Assembly: GCF_000423305.1 (NCBI RefSeq)
Contig: NZ_AUHS01000011.1
Location: 62,001 to 126,000 of the forward strand
Reading direction: 5' to 3'
Source: Legionella moravica DSM 19234
GTDB taxonomy: Bacteria; Pseudomonadota; Gammaproteobacteria; Legionellales; Legionellaceae
DNA: 64,000 bases
Of this stretch, positions 28,129 to 37,841 are shown piece after piece. Each line of letters begins with the position of its first letter. Positions within the stretch are counted from its first letter, which is position 1. The translations under genes and the position numbers were made by a program. Below the pieces are notes generated by a model. That model was not told the origin of the DNA. It did no database searches and was given only the letters and a program-made list of their open reading frames with translations.

Positions 28129-29202
28129 TTAACACCTTATATAGCCACCAGGTACGGCCTTGACGGCACCTTTTAATTCTAAATCTGCAAGTTCACCAGT
28201 AACTTGTTCGAGAGTATATCCACTACGTACAATGATTTGATCGATGCTCGTCATTTCAAAGCCAATGAACTTTACTAGGTTTTCATTCCCGCTGGCAAGG
28301 GAAAAAAATGATTTATCATCAGTTAGTTGATGGGGTTCAATTCTCAATTCCTCTAATACATCAGATACTGAGGTCACCAGCTTGGCACCTTGTTGTAGTA
28401 AATAATGACAGCCTCGCGCTAACGGATTATGGATGGATCCTGGAATAGCCAATACATCTCTATTCTGCTCCAAAGCCATTTTTGCTGTGATTAAGGAACC
28501 ACTTCTAATTGCCGCCTCAATAACCAATGTGCATAATGATAAACCGCTTATTATACGATTTCTGCGTGGAAAATGTCCAGCGATTGGTGGACTATTTAAT
28601 GGGAACTCGCTGAGTAACAAACCATTTTGAGTAATTTGTTCTGCCAATTTGATATGCCGTCGAGGATAGATACAGTTTATTCCAGTACCTAGGACGGCTA
28701 TGGTTTGTCCATGTGCTTCGAGACATCCGGCATGCGCCTGACCATCGATTCCCAGAGCCAATCCGCTGACTATGGTAATTCCATGGGAAGCAAGTGATTT
28801 AGCAAAACTTCTGGCATTTTCACTTCCGGTGATGGATGGATTGCGACTGCCAACTACGGCTAATTGGGGATGATCGAATGAAGATAACTGGCCTTTTGCA
28901 TACAAAATTACAGGAGGATCGCTGATTTCTTTTAATAGCTCCGGATATTCCGGGGAATTCCAGGTTAATAAATGATGATCAGATGCGCCATTTTGCCAGG
29001 CTAAATCTTCTTGAATCTGATCCAGATTAAACTCTGTTATGGTTTGAGCCAATACTGAGGGTAAGCCCGCTTCCTCCAGAGCAGATTTTGAGAGATTAAA
29101 GAGTTCTGTTAAATCTGGCCACCTCTTAAGCAGTTTCCTGACAGTGCGGGGACCCACTTTGTTCATTCGGTTTAATGCGAGTAAAAAGGGTAAATTGTTC
29201 AT
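28129..29202 (-). CDS. dprA: DNA processing protein DprA
   Basis: The 357-aa protein protects incoming single-stranded DNA and loads RecA during natural transformation. The N-terminal SAM/HhH-like part is at about residues 1-75 (LLALNRMNKVGPRTVRKLL). The Rossmann-like DprA core includes LAVVGSRNPSITG, VSGLALGIDGQAH, IAVLGTGINCIYP, LLSEFPLNSPP and FPRRNRIISGLS. The C-terminal winged-helix DML1-like domain is at about 300-357. Full length for the family. The 5' end overlaps the upstream LysM gene by four bases. Confidence 0.95.
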   Translation of the reverse strand: MNNLPFLLALNRMNKVGPRTVRKLLKRWPDLTELFNLSKSALEEAGLPSVLAQTITEFNLDQIQEDLAWQNGASDHHLLTWNSPEYPELLKEISDPPVILYAKGQLSSFDHPQLAVVGSRNPSITGSENARSFAKSLASHGITIVSGLALGIDGQAHAGCLEAHGQTIAVLGTGINCIYPRRHIKLAEQITQNGLLLSEFPLNSPPIAGHFPRRNRIISGLSLCTLVIEAAIRSGSLITAKMALEQNRDVLAIPGSIHNPLARGCHYLLQQGAKLVTSVSDVLEELRIEPHQLTDDKSFFSLASGNENLVKFIGFEMTSIDQIIVRSGYTLEQVTGELADLELKGAVKAVPGGYIRC

Positions 29203-30236
29203 GGGTTGGTAACTCTATCCATTAAGTATATGGCTCGGGTAGAGCGAACGACTAAAGCAAAACTGGTTTTGGTGAACGGACGAAATACCAAGGCCTCGCC
29301 GATGCGTTCGGGAGGCAGATTAATCGGGATCAGTGGATTTTTGGGATCACGAATGATTCGCTTTTTACCATAAATACCAAGAACATCACCCGCTTCTATT
29401 CCTGAAGTGACGCCCAGATTAATGACGATTACACCTCCCACCGCAACCTGACTGTTACCAGAAGGCATGCCGCCAGGCATTTCAATAATATAGCCTGAAA
29501 CGGATCGGGAGGGTGATTTAGGCTCGAAGTAAAAATCAAATTCGGGACTGTTATTAATCAGTACCTTATCCATTTTTTTTATACCAACTCTAATGCTGGT
29601 GAGCAATAATGTTGCTGGCTCGCCACCGGCAACCAATTCACCGTACCCAACCAGATTTGCGTTAAAACCTAACAGCTCATTAGTGATTGGATCGATGTAA
29701 TTTTTTCCGCCTCTGAATATCGAGTACGCTATGCTACCCCCCGGTGGCATTTCAGTAGAAGGGTGTAATCCTTTGACATAGACTTGAGCGCCTTGCCCTC
29801 CTAGCATATGCTCTCCCATGAACGCAACGACATAAGGCGCTCGGGTCAGCACGTCTTCATCAAGTACTAAGGATTCATCTAAAAACGGTCTTATATCCAC
29901 CAAGGGTATTGTCGGAATCGCTTCGTCAGCCTGACGAGGCCGAACTCTGGGAGATAGCTTGATTGTTCCATTAGACAGTACTCTGATGTACGGTTGATTT
30001 TGGAAATAATCCAGAATTAAAACGGCCCCAGGGTATAAACGATTAGGATTCTGGATATTGGGGTTGGCTCTCCATAATGATTTCCATTCCCATGGATTTT
30101 TAAGGTATTTGTTGGCAATACTCCATAAACTATCCCCATGTTGAACAACATACCGTTGGGGAGAGTCTTCTCGCAGGCTTAATGCATGGTTTAAAGGGGA
30201 TAATAAAAAACATAATAAAATGAGCAAATATCTCAT
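29199..30236 (-). CDS. Exported LysM-domain protein
   Basis: The 345-aa protein has a signal peptide (MRYLLILLCFLLSPLNHALS). One LysM domain follows at about residues 28-75 (YVVQHGDSLWSIANKYLKNP then the NPNIQNPNRLYPGAVLIL part), which binds peptidoglycan. The rest is beta-rich with no motif I recognise. LysM genes directly before dprA are common in gammaproteobacteria. The stop overlaps the dprA start (ATGA), so it is the first gene of the LysM-dprA-smg(-topA) operon. It may help hold the envelope or cell wall; the precise function is unknown. Confidence 0.85.
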   Translation of the reverse strand: MRYLLILLCFLLSPLNHALSLREDSPQRYVVQHGDSLWSIANKYLKNPWEWKSLWRANPNIQNPNRLYPGAVLILDYFQNQPYIRVLSNGTIKLSPRVRPRQADEAIPTIPLVDIRPFLDESLVLDEDVLTRAPYVVAFMGEHMLGGQGAQVYVKGLHPSTEMPPGGSIAYSIFRGGKNYIDPITNELLGFNANLVGYGELVAGGEPATLLLTSIRVGIKKMDKVLINNSPEFDFYFEPKSPSRSVSGYIIEMPGGMPSGNSQVAVGGVIVINLGVTSGIEAGDVLGIYGKKRIIRDPKNPLIPINLPPERIGEALVFRPFTKTSFALVVRSTRAIYLMDRVTNP

Positions 30237-30483
30237 GTATCAATCCTTTGTCTGGCCTTTGCGTCTTCTGAAACGTTTACCTATCTCTAAATTCAGGTCC
30301 AGCTCTGCACCCCATCGTTTCGTGGTTAGACCGTCTAGTCCAGAATAAAAGCTCTAAAACACTGGATACCAAGGTCAAGCCAGGGGACGTTGACAGCGAT
30401 GTAATTAAGAGACAGGGCATCTTGCAGCATTACTGTATATGGGGGATAATATCATGACTTTGATGTGGAGAACCAGATTACCA

Positions 30484-30996
30484 ATGGCTATTAGAAAGAT
30501 TCTTTATTTACCCGATGAACGTTTAAGAAAGATTGCACAGCCTGTTGTAAATTTTGATGACAGTTTGCAAACTTTGATTGACGATATGTTTGATACCATG
30601 TATCACGCACGGGGGGTAGGTCTTGCTGCTCCACAAATTGGAGTGAGTTTGCGTTTATCGGTAATTGACATTATCGGAGATAAAACGCAACAGATGGTTA
30701 TTATTAACCCGGAAATAGTATCCGCTCAGGGTGAAAAAGAATTTGAAGAAGGCTGTTTGTCCGTCCCCGGTGCATATGACACCGTAATCAGGGCAGAAAA
30801 AGTTACAGTCAACGCACTGGACAGATTCGGTAATCCTATTGAAATATCCGGCGAAGGTTTACTTGCTGAATGTTTACAGCATGAAATTGATCATCTAAAC
30901 GGTAAATTGTTTGTCGATCTGTTGTCTCCTTTAAAAAGAATGATGGCTCGTAGAAAACTGGATAAATTCAAGCGTCAGCAAGCTCGCAAATCATGA
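30484..30996 (+). CDS. def: Peptide deformylase
   Basis: The 170-aa Fe/Zn hydrolase removes the formyl group from nascent proteins. All three motifs are present: [19 protein letters not shown] (metal Cys) and [12 protein letters not shown] (HExxH). The start [15 protein letters not shown] is the family consensus. An upstream in-frame ATG at 30454 has a stronger ribosome site (GGGGGAT), so a 10-residue longer form is possible. The stop overlaps fmt by four bases (ATGA). It is divergent from the LysM operon with about 200 bases between. Confidence 0.95.
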   Translation: MAIRKILYLPDERLRKIAQPVVNFDDSLQTLIDDMFDTMYHARGVGLAAPQIGVSLRLSVIDIIGDKTQQMVIINPEIVSAQGEKEFEEGCLSVPGAYDTVIRAEKVTVNALDRFGNPIEISGEGLLAECLQHEIDHLNGKLFVDLLSPLKRMMARRKLDKFKRQQARKS

Positions 30997-31934
30997 GTGG
31001 ATTAACGATAGTTTTTGCAGGTACTCCTGAATTTGGACTCCCATGCCTGGACGCTTTAAGCCAGTCATCACATTCTGTGACAGCGGTATACACACAACCG
31101 GACAGGCCGGCGGGGCGTGGCCGAAAAATGCAGGCTTCTGCGGTCAAAGAATGGGCTATAGCGCATCAGATTTCAGTTTATCAACCACTTAATTTTAAAA
31201 ATCCCGAAACCATTGCAGAGTTGGCCGCATTAAAACCGGATGTGATGATCGTCATTGCTTATGGGCTCATATTGCCAAAAGCCGTATTGGATATTCCTCG
31301 ATTGGGATGCATCAATGTCCATGCGTCCTTGCTGCCCCGATGGAGGGGGGCTTCTCCAATTCAACACGCTATTTTACATGGTGATGAGCGATCTGGAGTA
31401 ACCATTATGCAGATGGATGTCGGTATGGACACAGGCGATATGTTAGCTGCAGTTGATTGTCCTATTACTTCGACCGATACTGCAGGCAGTCTGCACGATA
31501 AGCTCGCTCAGTTGTCTGCCCAGCCTTTATTATCGACTTTGGCCGCATTAGCCGCTCACAAAGCGCATCCTGAAGCTCAAAATAATGAGTTAGTAACCTA
31601 TGCTGGTAAAATCAATAAAGAAGATGCGAGAATCAATTGGCATGATTCCGCACAACAAATTGATTGTACCATTCGAGCGTTCAATCCATGGCCAATTGCT
31701 TACACTCATGTTGGGGATGAAATACTCCGCCTTCACAAGGCACAGCCGTCCGACACCATCAGTTCAGAAGCGCCAGGCACCATTCTTCATTTGGATAAAA
31801 AAGGAATGTTGGTTGCTACAGGAAATAAATCCATCCTGATTGAAGTTATTCAATTTCCTGGAGGAAAAGCAATTTCAATTGCTGACTGGCTGAATTCAGG
31901 GAAAACCCAATTGCATGCAGGTTTAGTGTTGTAA
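30993..31934 (+). CDS. fmt: Methionyl-tRNA formyltransferase
   Basis: The 313-aa enzyme formylates initiator Met-tRNA. The N-terminal Rossmann domain has [13 protein letters not shown], and the catalytic motif is [20 protein letters not shown] (Asn, His present) with [13 protein letters not shown]. The C-terminal OB-fold domain follows residue 205. It is coupled by overlap to def upstream and shares one base with rsmB downstream (TAATG). The def-fmt-rsmB order is widespread. Confidence 0.96.
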   Translation: MSGLTIVFAGTPEFGLPCLDALSQSSHSVTAVYTQPDRPAGRGRKMQASAVKEWAIAHQISVYQPLNFKNPETIAELAALKPDVMIVIAYGLILPKAVLDIPRLGCINVHASLLPRWRGASPIQHAILHGDERSGVTIMQMDVGMDTGDMLAAVDCPITSTDTAGSLHDKLAQLSAQPLLSTLAALAAHKAHPEAQNNELVTYAGKINKEDARINWHDSAQQIDCTIRAFNPWPIAYTHVGDEILRLHKAQPSDTISSEAPGTILHLDKKGMLVATGNKSILIEVIQFPGGKAISIADWLNSGKTQLHAGLVL

Positions 31935-33226
31935 TGAAAAATAATGAACGGTTACAGGCGTTAAAGATTTTAACCGCATTAATGGAAGAAAAATCCTCCT
32001 TATCCCAATTGATGCCTGCTTCGGCAGATCTATCGCCTATGACCAAAGAACTGTGTTATGGATTTTGCCGTCATTATTTTCGCTTGGAAGCAATCGCTGA
32101 TTATCTGGTAGATAAAAGGCCAAAATCAAAAGAGGTCTGGATTGCATTATTGATGGGGCTTTATCAACTGCACTATATGAATAAGCCTGATTATGCTGTA
32201 GTCAAGGAAACTGTCGCACTGCTTGAAAAAATAAAAAAAGTATGGGCAAAGGGCTTGCTCAATGCCGTTCTGAGAAATTTTTGCCGCCAACACCAGGAAA
32301 TTATAGCCAAGCTGGGATCCCATCCCGGTTTTGTTTATGGACAGCCTCAATGGTTATTACAACGCTTAAAGGCCGATTGGCCAAGTGAATGGCAAGCTAT
32401 CGCTCAAGCTAATGATGAACATCCTCCAATGACCCTCAGAGTCAATACCTCAAAAATATCAGTTGAAGAGTATTTAAACGAATGTGCCAAGATTGGAATT
32501 GAAGCCTATGCTCATCCAGTTGCTGCTCAGGGAATTACATTGATTGCTCCATGTGACGTACATCAATTACCCGGTTTTGCGGATGGATTAGTATCCGTTC
32601 AGGATGCGGCTGCACAACTGGCGGTATCTTTGCTGTTACTAAAACCTGATCAGCGGGTACTGGATGCTTGCTGTGCTCCGGGGGGTAAAACCTGCCACAT
32701 TTTAGAAGCAGAGCCTGAACTGGCCCAATGCGTTGCCCTGGATGTGGATGTAAAACGTCTTAAGAGAGTTCAGGAAAACCTGGATAGATTAAAACTTAAA
32801 GCCACTTTAGTGCAAGGTGATGCTTCAATGCCCCAGACCTGGTGGGATGGAGCGCTCTTTGATCGCATCCTTCTGGATGCCCCTTGTTCAGCAACAGGTG
32901 TCATACGCCGGCATTCGGATATTAAATTACTGCGAACCAATGAAGAAGTGCGTGCTGTATCTCAAACGCAACATGCTTTATTGCATGCTTTATGGCCATT
33001 ACTCGCTCCGGGCGGTATTATGGTTTATGCCACCTGTTCGGTTATTGCTGCTGAAAACGAACTCAACGTTGCGGAATTTGTGGCTGCACACCCTGATTGC
33101 CAGGTTGCACCGGGTAACTGGTCCTGGGGTCGAAAAACTGGCCATGGTCAGCAGATTTTGCCAGGAGAGCAGGGTATGGATGGTTTTTTTTACAGTGTAC
33201 TCGTTAAATCGGACTTGGGCCGCTGA
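31934..33226 (+). CDS. rsmB: 16S rRNA (cytosine-967-C5)-methyltransferase RsmB
   Basis: The 430-aa protein has an N-terminal NusB-like domain (about residues 1-140) that binds RNA and a C-terminal class I methyltransferase domain. SAM-binding motif DACCAPGGKTCHIL and the two catalytic cysteines in DAPCSATGVIRRH and VYATCSV are visible. The length matches E. coli RsmB (Sun). It overlaps fmt by one base. Confidence 0.95.
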   Translation: MKNNERLQALKILTALMEEKSSLSQLMPASADLSPMTKELCYGFCRHYFRLEAIADYLVDKRPKSKEVWIALLMGLYQLHYMNKPDYAVVKETVALLEKIKKVWAKGLLNAVLRNFCRQHQEIIAKLGSHPGFVYGQPQWLLQRLKADWPSEWQAIAQANDEHPPMTLRVNTSKISVEEYLNECAKIGIEAYAHPVAAQGITLIAPCDVHQLPGFADGLVSVQDAAAQLAVSLLLLKPDQRVLDACCAPGGKTCHILEAEPELAQCVALDVDVKRLKRVQENLDRLKLKATLVQGDASMPQTWWDGALFDRILLDAPCSATGVIRRHSDIKLLRTNEEVRAVSQTQHALLHALWPLLAPGGIMVYATCSVIAAENELNVAEFVAAHPDCQVAPGNWSWGRKTGHGQQILPGEQGMDGFFYSVLVKSDLGR

Positions 33227-33277
33227 CTCTGATTCATCGCCACGATTCAACGATCCAATTAAAATAAAGGATGATCC

Positions 33278-34024
33278 ATGATAATCAATTGGCCACTTAT
33301 TATTGTTTTGTTTTGCTTGTGTATTCCGGGTGTCTGCATTGCAATGTCCCGGCTAGTTTATTTTCTATTGCCGCATAATAGTGATGCTTTAAAAAAACGA
33401 TTGGGTCGATTCGCAGTGCTGCAAACCCTGTTTATGGTGGGTGTTATGGCCTTTGCGGGATCAGTATTGTCCGGACAAACCGGTTTGAACGCCCCTTTGC
33501 TGGAAGCCCTTTTAACAGGTAAAGCGGGACTGGATTCTTTTCAATCCATTGTACTGCCTACATTTCTATATACCCTGGTCGGCTCCGTTATTTTTTTTGT
33601 GTTTTATTATGGAATCGTCGCTTCCATCCTGGATGAACATAGTTTTCAAATTTTAGCAAAATTGCGAGCAGCTCTAGGCCTTGATGGCTGTGTTCTTTAT
33701 GGTGGGGTGGTAGAGGAAGTCATCGTTCGATGGGGGTTAATGAATGTGGTGGCTTACTTTGGCCTGATGTTTGCCAAACAAAGAAGTAATACAGTAATCG
33801 TTACTTCAATCATACTTAGTGGTTTTCTTTTTGCTGTCGGACAAATTCCTGCTTATATTGCCGCAGGATGTATTGCAAGCAGACGTTTTCTTTACTCCCT
33901 CGTATTGCTCAGTCTTTGGCAATCACTGCTTTTTGGTTTCTTATTCTGGCAATACGGGTTGATTTCTGCAATTCTGGGTCATATGCTATTTCATCTAGCC
34001 TGGGGCTTTTATGATAAGCAGTAA
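33278..34024 (+). CDS. CPBP-family (Abi/CAAX protease-like) membrane protein
   Basis: The 248-aa protein has about seven to eight membrane segments. The motif VVEEVIVRWGLMN (EExxxR) and the late GHMLFHLAWGF histidine motif are the two main active-site signatures of CPBP intramembrane metalloproteases. The substrate is unknown; family members include CAAX prenyl proteases and bacteriocin self-immunity proteins. It follows rsmB after 51 bases with an AAAGGAT ribosome site and may be co-transcribed. Confidence 0.7.
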   Translation: MIINWPLIIVLFCLCIPGVCIAMSRLVYFLLPHNSDALKKRLGRFAVLQTLFMVGVMAFAGSVLSGQTGLNAPLLEALLTGKAGLDSFQSIVLPTFLYTLVGSVIFFVFYYGIVASILDEHSFQILAKLRAALGLDGCVLYGGVVEEVIVRWGLMNVVAYFGLMFAKQRSNTVIVTSIILSGFLFAVGQIPAYIAAGCIASRRFLYSLVLLSLWQSLLFGFLFWQYGLISAILGHMLFHLAWGFYDKQ

Positions 34025-34274
34025 GCACGAGTTAGGCGTGTGTATATTTTTGTGTCCAATTACTTAAATTGGTCACATACTGCTTCTTAATCATCTCTCT
34101 GACAAAATCTCTCGGCATGACTGCTGTTGTTGTGCGATTTAGACATAGTGATAACCAGTGTCGGGTACTATTGTAATACCGGTGCGATCTCTTCTTTGTA
34201 TTTATTGCCCACAGTGTTTTGAGTATCCATCGATTGATTAAACCGGCAATTAATGCTTTAGAAAATCACCAAGT

Positions 34275-34331
34275 GTAAAAAAACTGTAAAGTAATTCACT
34301 CTTAATGATGCCTTAATTTTGAGCATATATT
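34275..34331 (+). promoter_or_regulatory. CpxR- and PmrA-type boxes before the ceg33-like gene
   Basis: Two known Legionella effector-control motifs occur in tandem. GTAAA-N6-GTAAA at 34275-34290 matches the CpxR consensus. CTTAATGAT-GC-CTTAATTTT at 34301-34320 matches the PmrA consensus cTTAATatT-N2-cTTAATatT with correct 11-base periodicity. A -10-like TATATT follows at 34326-34331, then the start codon at 34365. The rest of the 340-base gap (34025-34274) shows no gene. Confidence 0.65.
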
Positions 34332-34364
34332 CTGAGGCTAACTTTTAATATTAAAGGTTGAGAA

Positions 34365-34867
34365 ATGGTTGCTTTAACAAACATCGGTAGTGAGTTTTCA
34401 CACTTAGTGAAAGAACTACATAAAAACCCTGATAATCCTGCATTACAGCAGGAGGTAGTCAGCCGTATGTCTGAAATGAAGGCTTTGGCGAAAAAAATCC
34501 GTTGGATTTGTATCGTCTGGCCCAAGTGTACGCACCTACATCACCCCAATATAAAAATATGATGAGACAGTCTGCTGCCAGCGGGTGTACCAATGCCATG
34601 TTGTCGCTGACGGAATTATTATTGAAATCTGGCTCAAGCACCGATGTGAAAACAGCAGCACATTATATGAAAATGATAGAGGCTTCCAAGGATACTCATA
34701 TCATCAAACAAAGCAGGGCATTAATCTCTGTATATCCGGATCTTGCTGACGAATTGAGAAGCACTGTCAAGACAGAACCTTATAACGCCAAAATCAGATT
34801 CTTTTCCAACCCAGTGGAACAAAAACCCGATCATCAAGTCGAATTACACAACGATCATGCAATTTAG
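34365..34867 (+). pseudogene. ceg33: Ceg33-like Dot/Icm effector gene, frameshifted at A7
   Basis: Two overlapping frames together give one protein of about 167 residues. The first (from ATG 34365) reads to SEMKALAKK and then runs out of frame; the second continues NPLDLYRLAQVYAPTSPQ to the stop at 34867. The junction is a run of seven A (34491-34497); eight A would join them perfectly. The PmrA box upstream and the position five genes before the SidF-like gene fit Ceg33 (Lpg2591), a PmrA-regulated effector candidate; that name is from memory. The product is helical, with repeat-like segments about residues 40-110 (SEL1-like LYRLAQVYA...ASGCTNAMLSL). It may be a true frameshift, a phase-variable tract or a sequencing error. 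Confidence 0.6.
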
Positions 34868-34900
34868 TCCCCAGGTGTTGTGAGCGAGGCACTCTTTTTA

Positions 34901-34936
34901 ACTTAATGGCAATGTTTTTTAATATTGCTCATTAAG
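34901..34936 (+). terminator. Hairpin after the ceg33-like gene
   Basis: Imperfect inverted repeat ACTTAATGGCAAT/ATTGCTCATTAAGT around a TTTTTTAAT loop, 34 bases after the stop codon. It lacks a classical T tail, so it may be a processing or regulatory structure instead. Confidence 0.3.
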
Positions 34937-35042
34937 TGATCACAATACACCCTCGTCTTTTACACTTATGGATCAAGCCTGGTATTAATCCTGACTGGTT
35001 TATGAAACAATAATCATCACTCTCTTTTTGTTTTTCGCTAAG

Positions 35043-35834
35043 ATGCATACTGAATTTATTTATATACCTATTGAACAATTGCATGCAGGTCAATATCAAC
35101 CTCGGCAGGATTTTAATGTCGACTCTTTAAATGAACTAGCTCAATCCATCGCCTCGCAAGGCTTAATTGAACCCCTGGTTGTCCGGGCTATTGCAAGACA
35201 ACGTTATGAGATAATTGCCGGTGAGAGGCGTTGGCGCGCTGCAAAAATAGCAGGATTACGGGAAGTGCCTTGTCTTTTGGGCGAGTACACTGATAAACAG
35301 GCCTGCGCGCTGACTCTAATCGAGAACATCCAACGCCAGGATCTGAATTTAATTGAGGAAGCTACAGGATATCGTCGATTAATGGATGAGTTTCATTATC
35401 ATCAGGATGAGATAGCCTTATTGGTTGGCAAGTCTCGCAGTCATATAGCTAATATCATCCGTTTACTCTCTTTATCTGAGTTTGTTAAAAGCCTGATTCG
35501 TGATGCCAGGTTGTCTTTTGGGCATGCCCGGGTTCTTGTGGGATTAACGTCTGAACAGCAAGAACTGTTTGCCCAACAGGTGATCGAAGAACAATGTTCA
35601 GTGCGGCAGCTGGAGCAGGCTGTGAAAGATTATAAAACTCAGGATTTAGACAGCCCTAAGAACGCTAGAAAAGACAGGGATATTGAACGTTTGCAATCTA
35701 TTTTATCCGAACAGGTCGGTGCTCCTGTGCAAATAGTAAACGATACTGCCGAGGGTGGTTGGTTAAAGGTTAAATTTTTTGATAATGATACCCTTGCAGG
35801 GCTTTTGGAGCGCCTGGGCTTGAGATATGATTAG
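35043..35834 (+). CDS. parB: ParB/Spo0J-family DNA-binding protein
   Basis: The 263-aa protein has the ParB N-terminal CTPase domain: IPIEQLHAGQYQPRQDF, then SIASQGLIEPLVVR and IAGERRWRAAKIAG. The ALTLIENIQRQDLNLIEEA segment leads into the DNA-binding helix-turn-helix VGKSRSHIANIIRLLSL. The C-terminal dimerisation part follows. No parA is adjacent, which is unusual for a chromosomal par locus. It may bind parS sites; none with the TGTTTCACGTGAAACA-type consensus was noticed in this window. ATG at 35043 chosen over an in-frame TTG 15 bases upstream. Confidence 0.9.
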   Translation: MHTEFIYIPIEQLHAGQYQPRQDFNVDSLNELAQSIASQGLIEPLVVRAIARQRYEIIAGERRWRAAKIAGLREVPCLLGEYTDKQACALTLIENIQRQDLNLIEEATGYRRLMDEFHYHQDEIALLVGKSRSHIANIIRLLSLSEFVKSLIRDARLSFGHARVLVGLTSEQQELFAQQVIEEQCSVRQLEQAVKDYKTQDLDSPKNARKDRDIERLQSILSEQVGAPVQIVNDTAEGGWLKVKFFDNDTLAGLLERLGLRYD

Positions 35835-35882
35835 TTAAATGTGCTAAATCGTTCACTCTTATTTATTAAGGAAACACAATTG

Positions 35883-37673
35883 ATGAAAAGGACGTTAACT
35901 GGCGTTTGTTTGTGGGCCTTATGGTCTATATCTTCTGGTGCCAGTTTGCAAACAGGTGTAGACCAGTTAATAAACCGTTTGAATCCTAACGTCAATCTTG
36001 GAATTGTGGTTTTGGATTTAACTTCTGGAACCACGCTTTACAAACGTAATGCAGGGCGTTTATTTATTCCTGCCAGTAATATGAAACTGTTTTCGGAAGC
36101 GGCTACTTTGATGGCGCTGGGGCCGGATTATCGGTTTAAAAACCAACTGAGCACCAGTGCAGGACAAATAAACCAGGGGGTTCTTAATGGAACTCTTTAT
36201 TTGCATCTGAGTGGTGATCCTTCTTTTACACGAGATGATTTAAATTCCCTTCTTTCCAAACTTAAGGAGTGGAATGTTCGTTCTATTCAGGGCAATGTCA
36301 TTATTGACAGCAGCCTTGCTTCAGTTACCGCTTATCCACCGGGTTGGTTAAAATCGGACTTATCCTACAGTTATGGTGCGCCTATAGCTCCCTTGATGAT
36401 TGATTCCAACCGACTGACCGTTACGGTAAATCCCGGGTCACAGGTTGGTGCTCCAGCGGTTATTGAAGTTGATGATGGTGGTGGTGCTGTAGTCCTGGAT
36501 AATCAGGTCACAACCAAAGCCAATGAAAAGGGATGTGGAGTGGGGTTTACTCTGGACAAGGACAATCACTTGACTGTTCGTGGCTGTGTGGGGCTAGGTC
36601 AATGGGCTTTACAACAACGTCTGGCAATTATTAACCCATTAATGTATGCCCAGGGAATGATAAAAAGTGAATTGGCAAAAGCAGGCATTCAATTAAATGG
36701 CCAGGTACAATTAGGTAAAGCCCCTGCGGGAACCCTTCTCATTGCTACTCAGTATTCAAAACCCATCAGGCAGTTGATGGCCGATACCTTAAAACCATCA
36801 GATAATTTGTATGCAGATAGCCTTTATTTGCATACAGCCGCTAAAATTAACGGGGCACCGCTTAACTGGAATGAGGCACAGCCGGTCATCAAGAACTTTT
36901 TGCAACAACAGACCGGTATCGATTTGACGAATGCGATTTTTACCGATGGTTCTGGATTATCGCGATACAATCTGGTTACCCCTGAACAAACAATTTCTTT
37001 ATTGAAATTTTTATATCAACGTTTTCCGTTATCTTATGAATACATAGCGGCTTTACCCATTTCAGGCCGAGACGGTACTTTGCAAAAACGATTTAAGGAA
37101 CCTGGACAACAGGGTTTTGTTCGTGCCAAGACAGGTACCATGACCGGAATGAACAGCTTGTCTGGCTATTTATACACTGTAAATGGCCATACTTTGGCTT
37201 TTGCGATGTATATTAATCGATTGCCTGGGAAATCTTCAGGCCCAGGACGCCCATTACTGGATGCTCTGACCGCGTATTTTTTGAAACAAAGTCCGGAAAG
37301 CAGTAGATTAGCGAGAGTTTTTGCGCCGCATAATCGGATTAACTTCCAGATGAACCCAACTCAGGTCTCTGTACAACGAAGCCATCAAGCCAAGTGGAGA
37401 CGTTTGGAATCGGCAGTACGATTAGCCCTTAAAGGCCAGGCTGTAAATGTAGTCTACAGAGGAAATGAGCTTCTTGTTACTGATAATCAATCGGATGGAA
37501 ACAAAGTGTGGGCTGCACTGCAACCTTTGGGAAAAAAATATTCATTTGCCGTTGCCTTATCATCTGACTCATTGAATTTTACTCCTAAAGGAACACCCAT
37601 GATGTTATGGATAAAAACAACTTCAAATGAAGATCAAAAAGGAAGAACCTGGATTATCCGCGAGGCTGTTTAA
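35883..37673 (+). CDS. dacB: D-Ala-D-Ala carboxypeptidase/endopeptidase (PBP4, S13)
   Basis: The 596-aa periplasmic penicillin-binding protein has a signal peptide (MKRTLTGVCLWALWSISSGA). Active-site motifs are PASNMKLF (SxxK), PSDNLYAD (SxN) and RAKTGTMTGM (KTG). An insertion domain between SxxK and SxN, typical of the DacB/PBP4 group, spans about residues 90-280. After KTG there are roughly 150 extra residues with unknown function. It trims or cleaves cross-links in peptidoglycan. AAGGAAA ribosome site supports ATG 35883; an in-frame ATG 42 bases upstream has no ribosome site. Confidence 0.93.
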   Translation: MKRTLTGVCLWALWSISSGASLQTGVDQLINRLNPNVNLGIVVLDLTSGTTLYKRNAGRLFIPASNMKLFSEAATLMALGPDYRFKNQLSTSAGQINQGVLNGTLYLHLSGDPSFTRDDLNSLLSKLKEWNVRSIQGNVIIDSSLASVTAYPPGWLKSDLSYSYGAPIAPLMIDSNRLTVTVNPGSQVGAPAVIEVDDGGGAVVLDNQVTTKANEKGCGVGFTLDKDNHLTVRGCVGLGQWALQQRLAIINPLMYAQGMIKSELAKAGIQLNGQVQLGKAPAGTLLIATQYSKPIRQLMADTLKPSDNLYADSLYLHTAAKINGAPLNWNEAQPVIKNFLQQQTGIDLTNAIFTDGSGLSRYNLVTPEQTISLLKFLYQRFPLSYEYIAALPISGRDGTLQKRFKEPGQQGFVRAKTGTMTGMNSLSGYLYTVNGHTLAFAMYINRLPGKSSGPGRPLLDALTAYFLKQSPESSRLARVFAPHNRINFQMNPTQVSVQRSHQAKWRRLESAVRLALKGQAVNVVYRGNELLVTDNQSDGNKVWAALQPLGKKYSFAVALSSDSLNFTPKGTPMMLWIKTTSNEDQKGRTWIIREAV

Positions 37674-37841
37674 TGTGTTTGATGCCCCATGGTCAGTTAG
37701 GTCTGACTGCGGGTGCTACCCACTTGTTTGAATGAATCGTTATTTGACACGATAAAACAAATATCCATAAGCTGTAGTACACTTTATGAATGAATACTCA
37801 TATAAAGTATGAATTATCCCATTGTTATTGGAGAGATTGAA

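Noticed and set aside
32817-33281. Plus-strand open frame of 154 codons in rsmB
   Set aside because: Another frame of a conserved gene; composition typical of a shadow frame.
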